This document shows, piece by piece, positions 1 to 11,115 of a stretch of 64,000 nucleotides of DNA. The notes beneath the pieces were generated by a model, which saw only the letters and a program-made list of their open reading frames with translations, did no database searches and was not told where the DNA came from. The translations under genes and the position numbers were made by a program. Positions within the stretch are counted from its first letter, which is position 1. Every line of letters begins with the position of its first letter. Source of the stretch: Mucidula mucida (lineage: Eukaryota > Basidiomycota > Agaricomycetes > Agaricales > Physalacriaceae); NCBI GenBank assembly GCA_015501055.1, contig JADNYV010000008.1, forward strand, positions 186,001-250,000, in the 5' to 3' direction.

Positions 1-2257
1 GGCAAAATCGTTAACTTCGTGATTCATCAAGCGGACAATGACGTACGGAATAGACAATCCCGAGACTGGCCAACGCCGCAGTAAGCTCTGATTGACTGAG
101 CGTGTTGGTTTCATCGCGGTCAAAGTATCTGAAAGTGCTCTCAAATTGCTCCAACTGCGCCGGAGTGACGTTTGTCATGTTGCGCGATACGACCTTGATG
201 CATCAGGAGTGAGGCGAAGGATACAAGCACACACAAGACTTCAGCCTACCTGGTTATCGATGAACGCAAGCTTCTTTGTTATACTTTGCACCACAAGATC
301 CAGTTCAAACTGTAGATCTTGCGTCGTGAAGACGGTGTAGTCGTTCTCTTCCACATTAGCGTTATTGCACTCTTTTTCGGCGTCGGTCACCTCCGCAGCC
401 AGCATTTCTTTCAGCTCGGGTATTCGAGTTTGGATCTCCTTTACTTGTTGTTGCTGATCCTGCGCCACCGAGGTTAAACTCGACGCTTGTAATAAGCACA
501 AGACACATACCTCTAGCGGACCATCAACAGCAGCCAACTCAGAGGATATTACATGCAAGCGATGCTCGAACTCGTTGGCCAGGTCGGCAAACTCTTTTCG
601 TAGCATCTCCTTGATTCTAAGCACAGTGTCAGATGGAACACATTGCGTGCAAATCAAATAACGTACTGTCTTATTTGGGCATTTATTGACCTGGACCGTT
701 CAGCTTCAGAGCGCAGCAATTCCGACCAAGCTTCGTCAAGATCGCCTAGCGACAAACCGTCCGGCGGTACATACTCTCTCAACCCATACGTCTTTAGCTT
801 CGTCTGGACGTTACCGAACAGGGTTGCAATGTCCTGTTTCTCCGTCACCCACGTCCGCTTCTCTGTCGTTTTGTACATGGTGAGCTCCGCTGATTGGTTC
901 TTAGCGTCGATATATGTGCCTGCAAATACGCTGGCTGACCACTTCGCCTGTACTTCGGAGAGGGCTTCAAGTAGCTTTGAAACAGTCAACCATGAAATGG
1001 AATATAAAGGAGTTGGTCATACCAGTCGAACGCGCCGTTCATAGTCATTACGCGATACCCAGACGGACTGCATGAGTTCTGCAAACTTTTCTACTCGTCG
1101 TGATACGGTCTCGGCCTGATCTAGTGCAAGCTAGTCAATATGACATCAGTCATATAAAACGGAGCCATACCCATCGTAGAAAAAGCGTGGAAGTAACTTG
1201 CGATGTATGTCATGACACTTCGTTCGTCAGGCTTGTTGGAGTCGCACAAATCTTCAACTTCAAGAAGTTGCTATTCAGCGAATTATAGCAATCTATTTGT
1301 TAGCTCGGCTCAAGATGCTCACTGGAATGTTAAGTGCTCGGCAGCTATCTGGAAGGCCAGGCGGGTGTTTCCATGCCTATCAGACTTGAGGGAACGCCGT
1401 CAATGTACGACATGAAGTCTGACAAAGGAATTTACTTTGTTCAGTTTATCGTAGTCCAACAAGTCTGGACGATGACAATGAATGAGGGCACATCTGCAAC
1501 GAGTATGAGTAGGACGTCGTAGAACGCCAGAACACGAACAATGCGAGGCCATCCGACCAGCTGAGAGAGAAATCTTGTACATTCACGTCCTTGTATGGCT
1601 CGGTCTTGCGTTGGCACCAAAGCAAGAGACCCTCTTTGGCGGAAAGACCTTCTTCGCTAGACACACAAGTGTCAATGATAATTGTTTGGAAAGCCAGAGC
1701 CCCAACCTGATATCTGCGATGGTGAATCGCAGAATAAGGGTCCAAATCATTCCAAGGATGAGTTTGAGGTTTCCGTCAATGATGTCTGGTGCAACGTCAG
1801 CCTAGAGGGCACAAAATTGGACATACCTTCGGGGCCAATATTAGTGAGCTTGACGCCTCGGGACGTGATGAACTCCAAGGCTTTGTTGACGTTTTCTGCC
1901 TTTTGAATGCGCATTCGTGGGTTTTTGTTATATCGCCCGAGAGAAACATCGCCTGTTCATAGATGAGTAGTGATTATGAATGATTGGGCAGTGTACAGTA
2001 CCCATGATTTCCTATAGCTGGGGGTCAATGTCCTATCGTGCGCCTTTGTTCTTCACGCACCATAAGCTGGATGAGACGAACGCCATCGGAGAGATCCTTG
2101 ACGAGCGACGACATGATTGGGTATCCGTTCATCTCCAGTTTGGTGTTGAGCCTGGGCCATGAAGCAGATTAGTACGAGTGTGCAAGACTGGCTGACAATG
2201 CGCACCATTTGCAGAACGTCGCTCCTGCATATCCCGCGAGCGGCTTTCGAGCGACAT
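1..2257 (-). CDS. Alpha-actinin, actin cross-linking protein (3' end off the window)
   Basis: Cross-links F-actin in the contractile ring and cortex. Reading leftwards, the first calponin-homology domain has the hallmark KWLNTKL, then [21 protein letters not shown] and [12 protein letters not shown]. The second CH domain has [11 protein letters not shown] and [19 protein letters not shown]. Spectrin-like helical exons follow at about 990-240. A short exon near 60-178 holds the start of an EF-hand ([17 protein letters not shown]), after which a GT donor near position 46 opens an intron running off the edge. At least six short introns are visible in the CH region, for example 2163-2216 and 1801-1841. 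The start is taken at the ATG at 2257, but that reading ([13 protein letters not shown]) is one base out of frame with the TFCKWLNTKL reading directly after it, so the N-terminus carries a sequence error or real lesion near 2230. POB3 lies divergently 147 bp away. The family assignment is secure; the exact start is not. Confidence 0.88.
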
Positions 2258-2404
2258 TACGAAGAAATATACAAGCAATTAACGGAAGATGTAAAGCAAA
2301 GGACAAGAAAGAAAAGGGAGATGGGGCCGGCAACGGAGTCCCAATGTGGAAGGCAACAAACGCGTTCAATTTAGCGCGTCGACTCTTGTCCACCAACCAC
2401 CATC
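2258..2404. promoter_or_regulatory. Shared divergent promoter region, alpha-actinin / POB3
   Basis: Only 147 bp separate the two proposed start codons, so both promoters and 5' UTRs must lie in or across this interval. No clear TATA box is seen. Assignment is by position only. Confidence 0.45.
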
Positions 2405-4717
2405 ATGACCACACAGTTCGACAAAATCTACCATGGCATCAACAAGGAAGTTGGCAGTACGTTGACTGGTGGATCCTCATCGACCCATTGTATTCAAACA
2501 ATCTGCAGAATTCCGTGTGGCCGTCAGTGGAATGGCATGGAAAGCAGTAGACGCGGAGCCCGTCGTCGCCATGGGCGCAAAAGACATCAAATGGGCTCAA
2601 TGGCTGCGTGTCGCGCGACTTTATCAGCTCCGTGTCGGCCTCATAAATCACCGCAGAGAGACCTTTGACGGTTTCCAGCGAGAGGTACGCTATCATCGCG
2701 TTTCTCTCTGCTGTACTCAAAGCACCACAGGATCATGAAAAGCTCTCGAAACTACTACAGCAACACTTTAGCATTACATTGGAATCCAAGGAAATATCAG
2801 TCAAAGGCTGGAATTGGGGGATGACCGATTTCCAAGGTGCGCGCTTTTGTATGCTCTCCTACCCTCTGCTCATGCTGGCATCAGGTCAAGAATTGGCCTT
2901 CACTGTATCTGATAAGACCGCGTTCATGCTTCCCTTGCAACTCGTCTCGAATTCAAATATTGCCGCAAAACCGAAGTCTCCCTTGAGTTTGGCGGCGTGT
3001 CAAACTCCAAGGGAAAGATGGCTGGCGACGAGATGACAGAGATCCGCTTCTTCGTTCCGGGAACACGTTCAAAACTCAAGGTTCAGATGCTGGATCGCAA
3101 AAGTCGATGACGAGGATGAAGAGGAACAAAGTGCTGCCCAGTTTTCCACGACATGGTCAAAGAAAAGGCCGAAATAGGTCAAGTCGCCGGAGATACTATC
3201 CTCAGCTTTGAAGAAGTCCTGGTCCTTACACCTCGTGGTCGATATGATGTCGACATGTACATTGACTTTTTGCGATTGCGCGGCAAGACGTACGATTACA
3301 AGATCCTCTATTCCAGCATTTCTCGCCTTTTCCTCTTCCGAAAGATGACCAACACGTTCTCTTCATTGTGAGAATGTCTTCGTCCTCTTTGCTCTTACGC
3401 TGACGATCTATTGTAGCTTGGCCTTAACACTCCCGTTCGACAGGGCCAGACGCGTATCAGTACTTGGTGATGCAGTTCACAAGAGAAGAGGAAATAACTG
3501 CTGAGCTTAATATGGACGAGTACGTGACTAATATTCTTTGAACCATATTCTCAGGCTTCGACTTGTAGGGAGGAGCTTGCCAAATATGATAAGCTAAAGA
3601 AGAACTACGAGGACCCCACCTTTGAAGTTGTCTCTGGCGTGTTCCGTGGCCTTTCTGGGAAAAAATCATTGGTGCTGGTAACTTTTCCAGGTAAAGTTTC
3701 TGCATTGAGGCTACCAAGTCCTTACTAACCGGTTGCGTAGTCGCGATGGCCATCCAGGAATTAAGGCTAATTTGAAGGCCATTCAAGGAGACCTCTTCAT
3801 GTTGGAGAAATACATATTCTTTGTGTCCAAGACGCCTACTCTCGTCGAGCTCGCCGAGATTTATCAAGTATACTTCTCGCGTGTCGGCGCAAGCATGGGC
3901 GCCAACGCCGCGCGCACTTTTGATCTGCGGATTGTCCAGAAGACGGCCCAGAGTTTACGTTCACCTCTATCAACAAGGAGGAGAAAGATGCGGTCGAGAC
4001 GTATCTGAGGGACAAGAAGATCAAAGTGAAGAACGAGCAGGTCCCCGATGCTGATGTTCTGTTGGCTGCAGCTGGCGTAGATGACGATGATGACGACGAC
4101 GCGTCTATGGGTAGCGTCAATTCAGATAGAGACGCGCCGAAAGTCAAATGCACGGCGGAGACGACGACGACAGCGAAACCGATGGTGTGTATTTCCCTCC
4201 ATCCCCTTGACCATCAGGTGCTCATCCCATGGCAGAGGACTTCCAGGCATCTTCATCTGACGCGGGCTCGCCCACCGAGAGCTCCGACTCGGAAGGTGGC
4301 GCAGCAACTGCTTCAGACGCCAGCGGCGACCGCGACTTTAAGAAGAAGAAGCCCAAGAAGGTAAAGGCCAAGGACGGCGATGAATCACCCAAAAAGAAGA
4401 AAAAGAAGGCAGAGAAAGCGGCGGACAGCGATGCGGAGGACGACGGGGAGGATAAGCCTAAGAAGAAAAAGAAAGCTTCCTCACCCAAACCGAAGAAGGC
4501 GAAGAAGAAGGCGGACGACGACGCAATGGATATTGACGATGATAAGCCGAAACCAAAGCCCAAGCCTAAGCCAAAAGCCAAGGCCGACGGAGATGGTGTG
4601 GCGATGGACGTGGACGACAAGCCACGACCCAAGCCAAAGCCCAAACCCAAGCCAAAAGTGAAGGATGCCGACGCCGACGAGCCTCCCAAAAAGAAGCAGA
4701 AAAAATCTGACGATTAA
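2405..4717 (+). CDS. POB3: FACT histone chaperone subunit Pob3 (SSRP1-like)
   Basis: With Spt16 it forms FACT, which reorganises nucleosomes during transcription and replication. The N-terminal region has FRVAVSGMAWK, then HFSITLESKEISVKGWNWG and the very conserved stretch around GDTILSFEEVLVLTPRGRYD and RLRGKTYDYKILYSSISRLF. Next comes the tandem-PH middle domain (RQGQTR, YLVMQFTREEE, PTFEVVSGVFRGLSGKK, KANLKAIQGDLFMLEKYIFF). The C-terminus has an acidic run (eight Asp in nine residues near 4081-4106) and a long lysine/proline tail with KPKPKPKPK blocks. There is no HMG box, as expected for fungal Pob3, where a separate Nhp6-type protein supplies it. Introns are short, for example 2454-2505 and 3390-3417. 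About six single-base frame losses occur between 2965 and 3460, although the conserved residues are intact on both sides of each. I read these as consensus errors because the gene is essential in yeast. Confidence 0.9.
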
Positions 4718-5020
4718 CGTGGGCCACATTTCTTTACCTTACCTCATCCTGTATGTACCTCAAGTATTCTCCCGCATCTGTCAACTGTTTTACTCTTTTT
4801 GTCTATTACATGTTTTCTACAACCCAATTAATGAAGTAAACAAGAAACAAAGGAAGGACTAGTAAAGAATGGACAACGAATTAAGCTTGTTGCGCTGCAA
4901 ACGGAAAGTAACAGGTAGGAATACAACGGGTGGGTGTGTTTACAACAATGAGGTATACAGCCGGTATAGGTGGGAATAGCATGACGTTCCATGTCATAGG
5001 TGCCATGGCTGGCCGAGGTA
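4718..5020. other. Convergent 3' intergenic region
   Basis: This 303 bp AT-richer stretch lies between the stop codons of POB3 (+) and the RA/PH gene (-). It should hold both 3' UTRs and polyadenylation signals. I see no gene or repeat in it. Confidence 0.5.
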
Positions 5021-8000
5021 TCATTTCCGTTGTAGAAGGGAGCCAGGCTCAAAAATATCGGGCGCTCTCACATCAACGAGAGTCTGTGGCGCCGGCTTGT
5101 GGCTCGGCGGCACGCCCTTACGAGTAGGTGCTCGTGACAATGCAGAACCAGCGCTATTGCCGCCAGACGCCTTGGGGTTAAAGAGGACGTTACGTTCTTG
5201 GTGTAGAACGTAAGACTAGAATAGAAATAGCCCAGATCAATCAACGAAGTCGTGTCAGGAATAAAAAAAGTACGTACACGAGCCAAAAGAATCTTCTCCA
5301 TCCATAGCTCTCCATCGGACTTGGGACAAGAAAAGATGTGTAGATAGTCCGCGGTGTTTTCGAAGAAAGATATGTTGTCGGTAGATTTGATGGAGAAAAC
5401 GAATGGCTTGGGGGATTTGTGTACCCGAATGACAGTGTAGGCGTCGAAATTGGATAAGGAGCAAAGTAGAGTCTCCTCTTTGCCCTAGACAGAAAGGTTA
5501 AGATGGAAAAACATAATGAGGGTGGGTAGGACTTACTCGCTCGCGCTTCGACAAGAATAGACTGTGCTCGCGCAGAGATAACCAACGCTTGGTCCATTTG
5601 CCTCGCTTGATCTCCCACTCCACCCAGCCCGAATATACTGGAGAGCTTGTCGGAATAGCCTAAGGAACATTCGTCAGAACGATGCTTCAAGAACGCAGTG
5701 AAAGCTTACAGAACGGCTAAGGATAAGTGCCAAGGGTGTCAGCTTGGCAACAAAGATGTTGACCATCTTATCCTTGTTCCACGAAGCTTCAACGTCGGAA
5801 AGTAGCTCGAAACTCCTGATGGGGCGCTCTGAGAACAAAATAAGTCCAGGATCCAATCCGACGCGACAAGGATACGCACCCATTCCAAAGTCTTGAGCGA
5901 CCTCAAAGAGCATCCAGGCTCCAGTTCCGACCCACCCCTTCAACGAGCCTTGCGCTTCTACCATTTCGATCACCTGCCCAGCATTGGTTGAGGGACCAAC
6001 CTCAACCATATTGAATCTCTGGCGATCACCAATGAAGATTCGTTGCTGAGAAATATTCCCCTTGCTCAAGATGAGCGGAGACGAAGAAACGCTAGTTTGC
6101 TCAGTCGACGACCTCGCTTTGACCAACTTTGTAGTCGCCCTCTCTTCCACACTCCTCCTTGGTATAGGCAACGCCGGCAGAGGCTCCTCCGCAGGGGTGC
6201 TGAACGTGCGCCCCTTCGCAGACACGCTATCAGCGCGCGTCCGGCTCTTTGCACGCGTGTTGCTCCTTCTGACCATTTGGTCCGCATCGGCAGGCATGGG
6301 TACTGCTTGATGGTCATCGATGCGTTGCCGTTCCGGCCTGTGGAACGAGCGCATAGGGCGGAGGGTCTGCTTAGGGGCAGGCGGATCGGGTGATACGCTG
6401 CGCATTCGTTCCCGGCCCTGCTGTATAGTCGCCGGGGCGGCCTGGACAGTCTGCAGCCGCTGAGCAAGGTCCTCGACTGCAAAAGGCATGTGGACCCCTG
6501 TGCCAGATATAGTTTGAGTACGAGGCCGCCTGACAGACCTCGAAGCATGGAGGGCAGCTTCGTGTGAGCTCGACAGCACCTGAGGAACCGGCGCTGCGGC
6601 TCCTGCTGGCCGAAGGGTAACCTGCCGACTGCGCGCTGCTGCACGCTCCTTTCTTCGTTGGTCCCTTTCCTCTCGAGCCTTTAAACGTATAGTGCGCTGA
6701 GCCTTGAGTGCGGTCGGAATTCGCTGGGCTAACGGGACGTCGTCGTCATCAGTATCATGTTCGACGGCGCCAGAAGCGGGTCCGTGCGACTCGTCCTCCG
6801 ACTCTGATTCTGAAGTCGACTCCTCCGAATCAAACGATGAAACGTTCCGCCGAGGCTGATTGGAACGTCTATCGTCACCGTTTCCACCTCCTCCTCCTGC
6901 TCCTTTCCAGTGACCGCCACTAGAGCCGCCGTACCCGCTACCCTTCTCCATGCTCCCGTTGCCATTTCCACTTGGCGCCCAGTCAGTTCTGCGACTAGAG
7001 CCTCGCCCACGCTCTTCCCAACCGTCGCCATCGACGAAATCGTGATTAAGCCATTCGTAGTCTCGAGACATGGTGGTGGAACGACGGTGAGATTGAATGG
7101 TCCTGAGCGTGATCGTGTCAACGGAAGTGCCCGGCTCAACGATGTCAGGGTCATTCGGTATGAGCATTGATGAAGGCGGAGTCGGCGTGCAGCCCCAAGC
7201 GTCTCCATGAGCAAGATATGAATCAGAGATGAAATCATCTGGAAGAGATGAAGGAGAATCACTTTCATCACCACACGAGTGTTCGGGTGAGAGAGAGAAA
7301 TTTCGCATGCTATGCGACGGGAATGATAGCTCGTCGTCCAATGACTCGATGGAAGATATAGAGGAGGTTGAGCCGGAATAGGTATGACCTAAATCCGAGG
7401 AGTGTTTACGCGAAAGAGCGGGAGGTGTTGGTGCATCGCGAGGATGTTCTAGATCACCACCATAAGAGTAATCGAGGCCGATGTCGATGTCTTCATCCTC
7501 AGGTGACACAGTAAAGAACACATCCTGATCCCCGTCGTCGTCAGACAGATCCATAAAGTCTGCATCGGAACCAAAGTCGGGTATCTGCGAAAGCATGGCG
7601 TTTACACTTATAGGTGACGTCGTGAAGTATTCTCCAACGATGGGTTGGCTGTTCGAAGCAAGTTCTTCTGGACTGTCTAAAGTCTGAGCGGGACTGCTTG
7701 AGCCGGATGCGATGGATTCGCACTGGTCGTCCCATGGCTCGAATGGAAGGCCGGCGCCAACTGTTCCTTTGCGAACCTAATAAGATTGAGCCTAAGATTA
7801 GGATTTGGGGTTCGATGACTCGTACCTTTCTAGGAAAGACCAAATTCATTTGAGCGAGTGTATGTAATGAAGGAAGGGATGGGCGCGGCTTGAAGGCCGG
7901 CTTCGTGTGTGCAGAAAGTGCATGGACGCGACCGGAGGAGATGGTACGGGTAAGAACGGGCGGCGCTGGTATTGGAGAAGAGGGCATAACGGCATCCTTT

Positions 8001-8738
8001 AGGGCAAGAGGTGAACTAGGAGTGTTGTATGATGGTCGAGGCGGACTTGGCGGGGCAGGAGCCGTACTGATGCTCGGCCTCGGGCTAGACAGATTGGCAA
8101 ATGGGTCATCGTCAATCAGATCCGGCGGGGGCGAATTGCGGCGGGGGAAGGTGGCATAGTGCGATATGTCAGACGCGCTAGACGCGTAGGGAAAAGAGGC
8201 AGATGAGCTGGAACGCATTCTGCTCTTCGTCGTAGACGGCGATGATGGATGAAGGAAGGAGGGTGCGAAGATAGATTGTAACGAGCTCCGTTTTTTGACC
8301 ATACTGAGGGAATGGGAAGACAAGGTTTTCGGCACAGCCTGGGTGGTGGATACAGTTCTGCGATAGGATATCAATGAATGGCGCGTCTAGATGGGCAGGT
8401 TGTCAGTTTCTTGTCAATTCTGTCAATGCTGGGATTTGCCATGCACCGCGCGAAAAGGTACGGTACGTAAGGGAAAAGAAGACACCCACCAGTTCAAATA
8501 GTGCATAGGCTCCGAACGGTGATGGCTGCTCGCTGTCCACGGCCGTGAGCTCGTCGTCGTCGCCTGCGTCGCTGTCGACGATGTCACTGTCTATGAAGGA
8601 CGGAAGAAAGGGCAGTTTCAAGGGCAATAACTGCGCCGAGTGAACAGGCAATCCCTTTGGGTTGTATTGAATTGAGGGTGAGTAATCGGGCTCGCCGTAT
8701 TCAGTGAAAGTGCTATAAAAGGGTTGCCTGGCAGCCAT
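5021..8738 (-). CDS. Ras-association + PH domain adaptor protein
   Basis: Probable membrane-recruited adaptor binding a Ras-type GTPase. A first exon (8738 to about 8490) encodes an acidic N-terminus. After an intron comes a long Ser/Pro-rich disordered region with many PPSPPRPS-like runs, an acidic block (DLSDDDGDQD), a glycine-rich part and an Arg/Glu-rich segment. The RA domain is near the C-terminal third (IFIGDRQRFNMVEVGPSTNA, then MLFEVAQDFGMG and RPIRSFELLSDV). The PH domain follows across short exons (VEWEIKRGKWTKRWLSLREH, VHKSPKPFVFSIKS, ELWMEKILLARSYVLHQE). The order RA then PH is that of the animal MRL/Grb7 adaptors; that this protein is a functional equivalent is inference. The upstream TTG start at 8756 is less likely than the ATG at 8738. 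The long exon (7596-5674) has no frame breaks, unlike neighbouring POB3. Confidence 0.75.
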
Positions 8739-11115
8739 ATGAGGTAGCGGAAACAATGTGTAGTGCTGGTGAAAAAACTTGGTTCGGTTTCAGCAGCTCG
8801 ATGGTCGGATTTGGAAATTGCTTACCTTGTCCCTATGATATAAGAGGACAAATTGTCAGTAGTGGCTGTAGTCGATAGATCGTTCAACGGAATGCAAGAA
8901 GGATTGCTGGTTACTGTGTAGAACGCAGCGTTAAGCAGGAATGGTTCTCTGGTGTAGCAACGGAGACCGATCCTTGGTACACCAACAGCGGCTCATGACG
9001 CGTCTCTACCGCGCAACGATGGCAACCAGCCGTGTTTAACGCAGCTAATTACCGTCATCTTCACCTTCAGCGCGGGCATATCTGATCTCAGTGGAGATCA
9101 ACTCAAACCAGCAACCAGTTCATGGTCCGGAGTATCTTTGTCAAAAGTCCGGGGATTCAATGCTCTCTGATGAGCATCTAAGCAACGCAACATCCCCAAA
9201 GATGAACATTCCCATCTCTAATATTCAGGAGTTGATTCATCTCCGAGTTCACCAGTGAACCGCCCAAGGACACGAATACGGCTCCCGGCACGCGTTCGTA
9301 TGCGAAAGAAATCGAATTCGATCAATACTATGGGGGGACGGTAGATCCCAACCATTTTATTTCACATCTGCAAGTCATCGAAGAAGAAGGGTTTCAAAGA
9401 AATTCGAAATGTGGCGGAAGTAATGCCTCAATCGGGATGCTTGCTAATGTTTGTCAAAGACTTTCGGCATCACGGCGATTCCGCCCTCACTTTCTGCGTT
9501 CTTCCCCTGGCTCATGTCAAGTTGACTGGACATGTTCTGCTACAGCACCTTGCAAAGCAATGTGCACTCTCCACAATTTGCTCCGCTCAGCATTTCTGCT
9601 CAGGCCCGGACGTGTAACCTAGTTACTGAAATGAATCTCATTCGAATCTTGTGTGTATGCTCACAGTTCTTGAAGGTGCAGCATACCGGAAGCTGGCAAG
9701 AGACCCTTGCTATAACATTCAACTTGTCTTAGGACTTCTAGAGTCGGTGTGGTCGCGTCAACGGTTTCGTTGTACATCGCGCGTAGAATTACTTCCTAAT
9801 TGGGCTCAACCCTGAGCAGAATTCCCGAGCGGAGCAAAGTGTGGAGAGTGCACATTGCTTTGCAAGGTGCTGTATTGCATTCCTCGAGAATTACGCTCAA
9901 CTCTCTGTGGGGACTCCTTATTACGACTTTCCATTGTAAACCACGCACTGTGTGTTCAGCTCGGACCTTGTGCGGGAGTCGGACCCGCGTCATAACTGTC
10001 GAAACCTTCATGCCCTTCAGTAGCCGGAACACTACAAACTCGCGCTCCTGAGTCGAACGAGCGTGATTGACGCACTCCGTTTTCCTATCCGTATTCTTCG
10101 TGTCACTTTGTCAGCACCGCAAAAGGACGACGGGTACGACGGTACGGGAGTTACCGATGGGACGTTTGGTTATGGGGGAAAGGTGGCGGATGGTGAATGT
10201 TTTGATTTGACGTGGCGCTGATAGTGATACTAAATCATGATTAGCAGCTGTTTAATCTAAATACATCCTCTGGACTACCATCATCTTGGATGAGCAGTTC
10301 CCGAGCAGGACAACCATCAGCACCTGTACTGCCTGCCTCTGATTGCGAACCCTGATGAAAGGCCGTAAAGACGAAGGTTGTGCGCCCTCTGAAATTTGTG
10401 GAATGCCTCGTATGCCTCGTGTGTTCCCATTCAGCCATATCTTTTGTGGTGGTGCAATGTGCGATCTCGACAGCGCGAACTTTCTGATCATGTCGGTTTC
10501 TTTCTGTTCTTCGACTTCGAGCCTTTAAAACACGCCTCGAACACTGAAGTTAGAGGACATGATTCAGACTTGTGTCCGACTTCCTTTCAAGAATCTTCTT
10601 TTGCTTTCAATACTCCTGTTGTCTCCTTTCTGTACAGCAGCAATCCTGTGCAGTTGCGCCAATATTCGCTATCTAGTCCTTGATTTGCACGATTCTCAGT
10701 CCTGGTCAGTAGGCTCCTAAACGCAGGTCTCACGAAGCAGATCATTGTTATCTCTCATATCCTGTATACACTGAGCTCAATCAACATCATTGATCTATAG
10801 AGCAGGACCATTACAACATTCCTTTGAAAACGCTGGCCGCCACGTCGAGTGATGACTACCGACCCTCACCAGCTTTTGACACAACGGAGATGCGTCCTTT
10901 CAGTTCGACTTGGTGAGCCGTATTTTCAATCGGGGAAAGGGAATAGCCTCTTCATGGTATAGCAGCGTTGCCGGGCCGTTCTCCTTCTCGATATACGGAG
11001 AGACCTCGGCGTTCAGTTCAGCTGGACATACACCACCATGCAGCTCGTGATCCCGTGGGCCTTCCCTAAAAAATATAAGATATGTTCAATGTACTCCAAT
11101 CAAGGGAGCGTTACC
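8739..11115. other. Gene-poor intergenic region
   Basis: About 2.4 kb between the RA/PH start and the fucosidase start. It holds an inverted-repeat element at 9543-9872 and otherwise only short unconvincing ORFs. The right part should contain the promoter of the fucosidase gene. I recognise no protein family on either strand. Confidence 0.5.
9543..9872. mobile_element. Candidate TA-flanked MITE (Tc1/mariner-like), 330 bp
   Basis: Two 62 bp arms (9543-9604 and 9811-9872) are inverted copies with about four mismatches. The outer ends read CAGCACCTTGCAAAG and CTTTGCAAGGTGCTG. Both are flanked by TA (9541-9542 and 9873-9874), the target duplicated by Tc1/mariner transposases. The 206 bp between the arms has no convincing ORF, so this would be a non-autonomous element. 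A simple inverted duplication with chance TA flanks is the alternative. Confidence 0.55.

Noticed and set aside
4222..4689. Minus-strand ORF rich in Gly, Ser and Phe resembling a low-complexity protein
   Set aside because: It is the complement of the Lys/Pro/Asp codon repeats of the Pob3 tail.
6043..6644. Long ORFs on both strands in other frames
   Set aside because: They lie opposite or out of frame within the well-supported RA/PH exon and have an Arg-rich composition typical of shadow frames.
10241..10683. Overlapping ORFs of 60-95 codons in the gene-poor region
   Set aside because: No recognisable motif, no splice-linked continuation, and present on both strands; chance ORFs.
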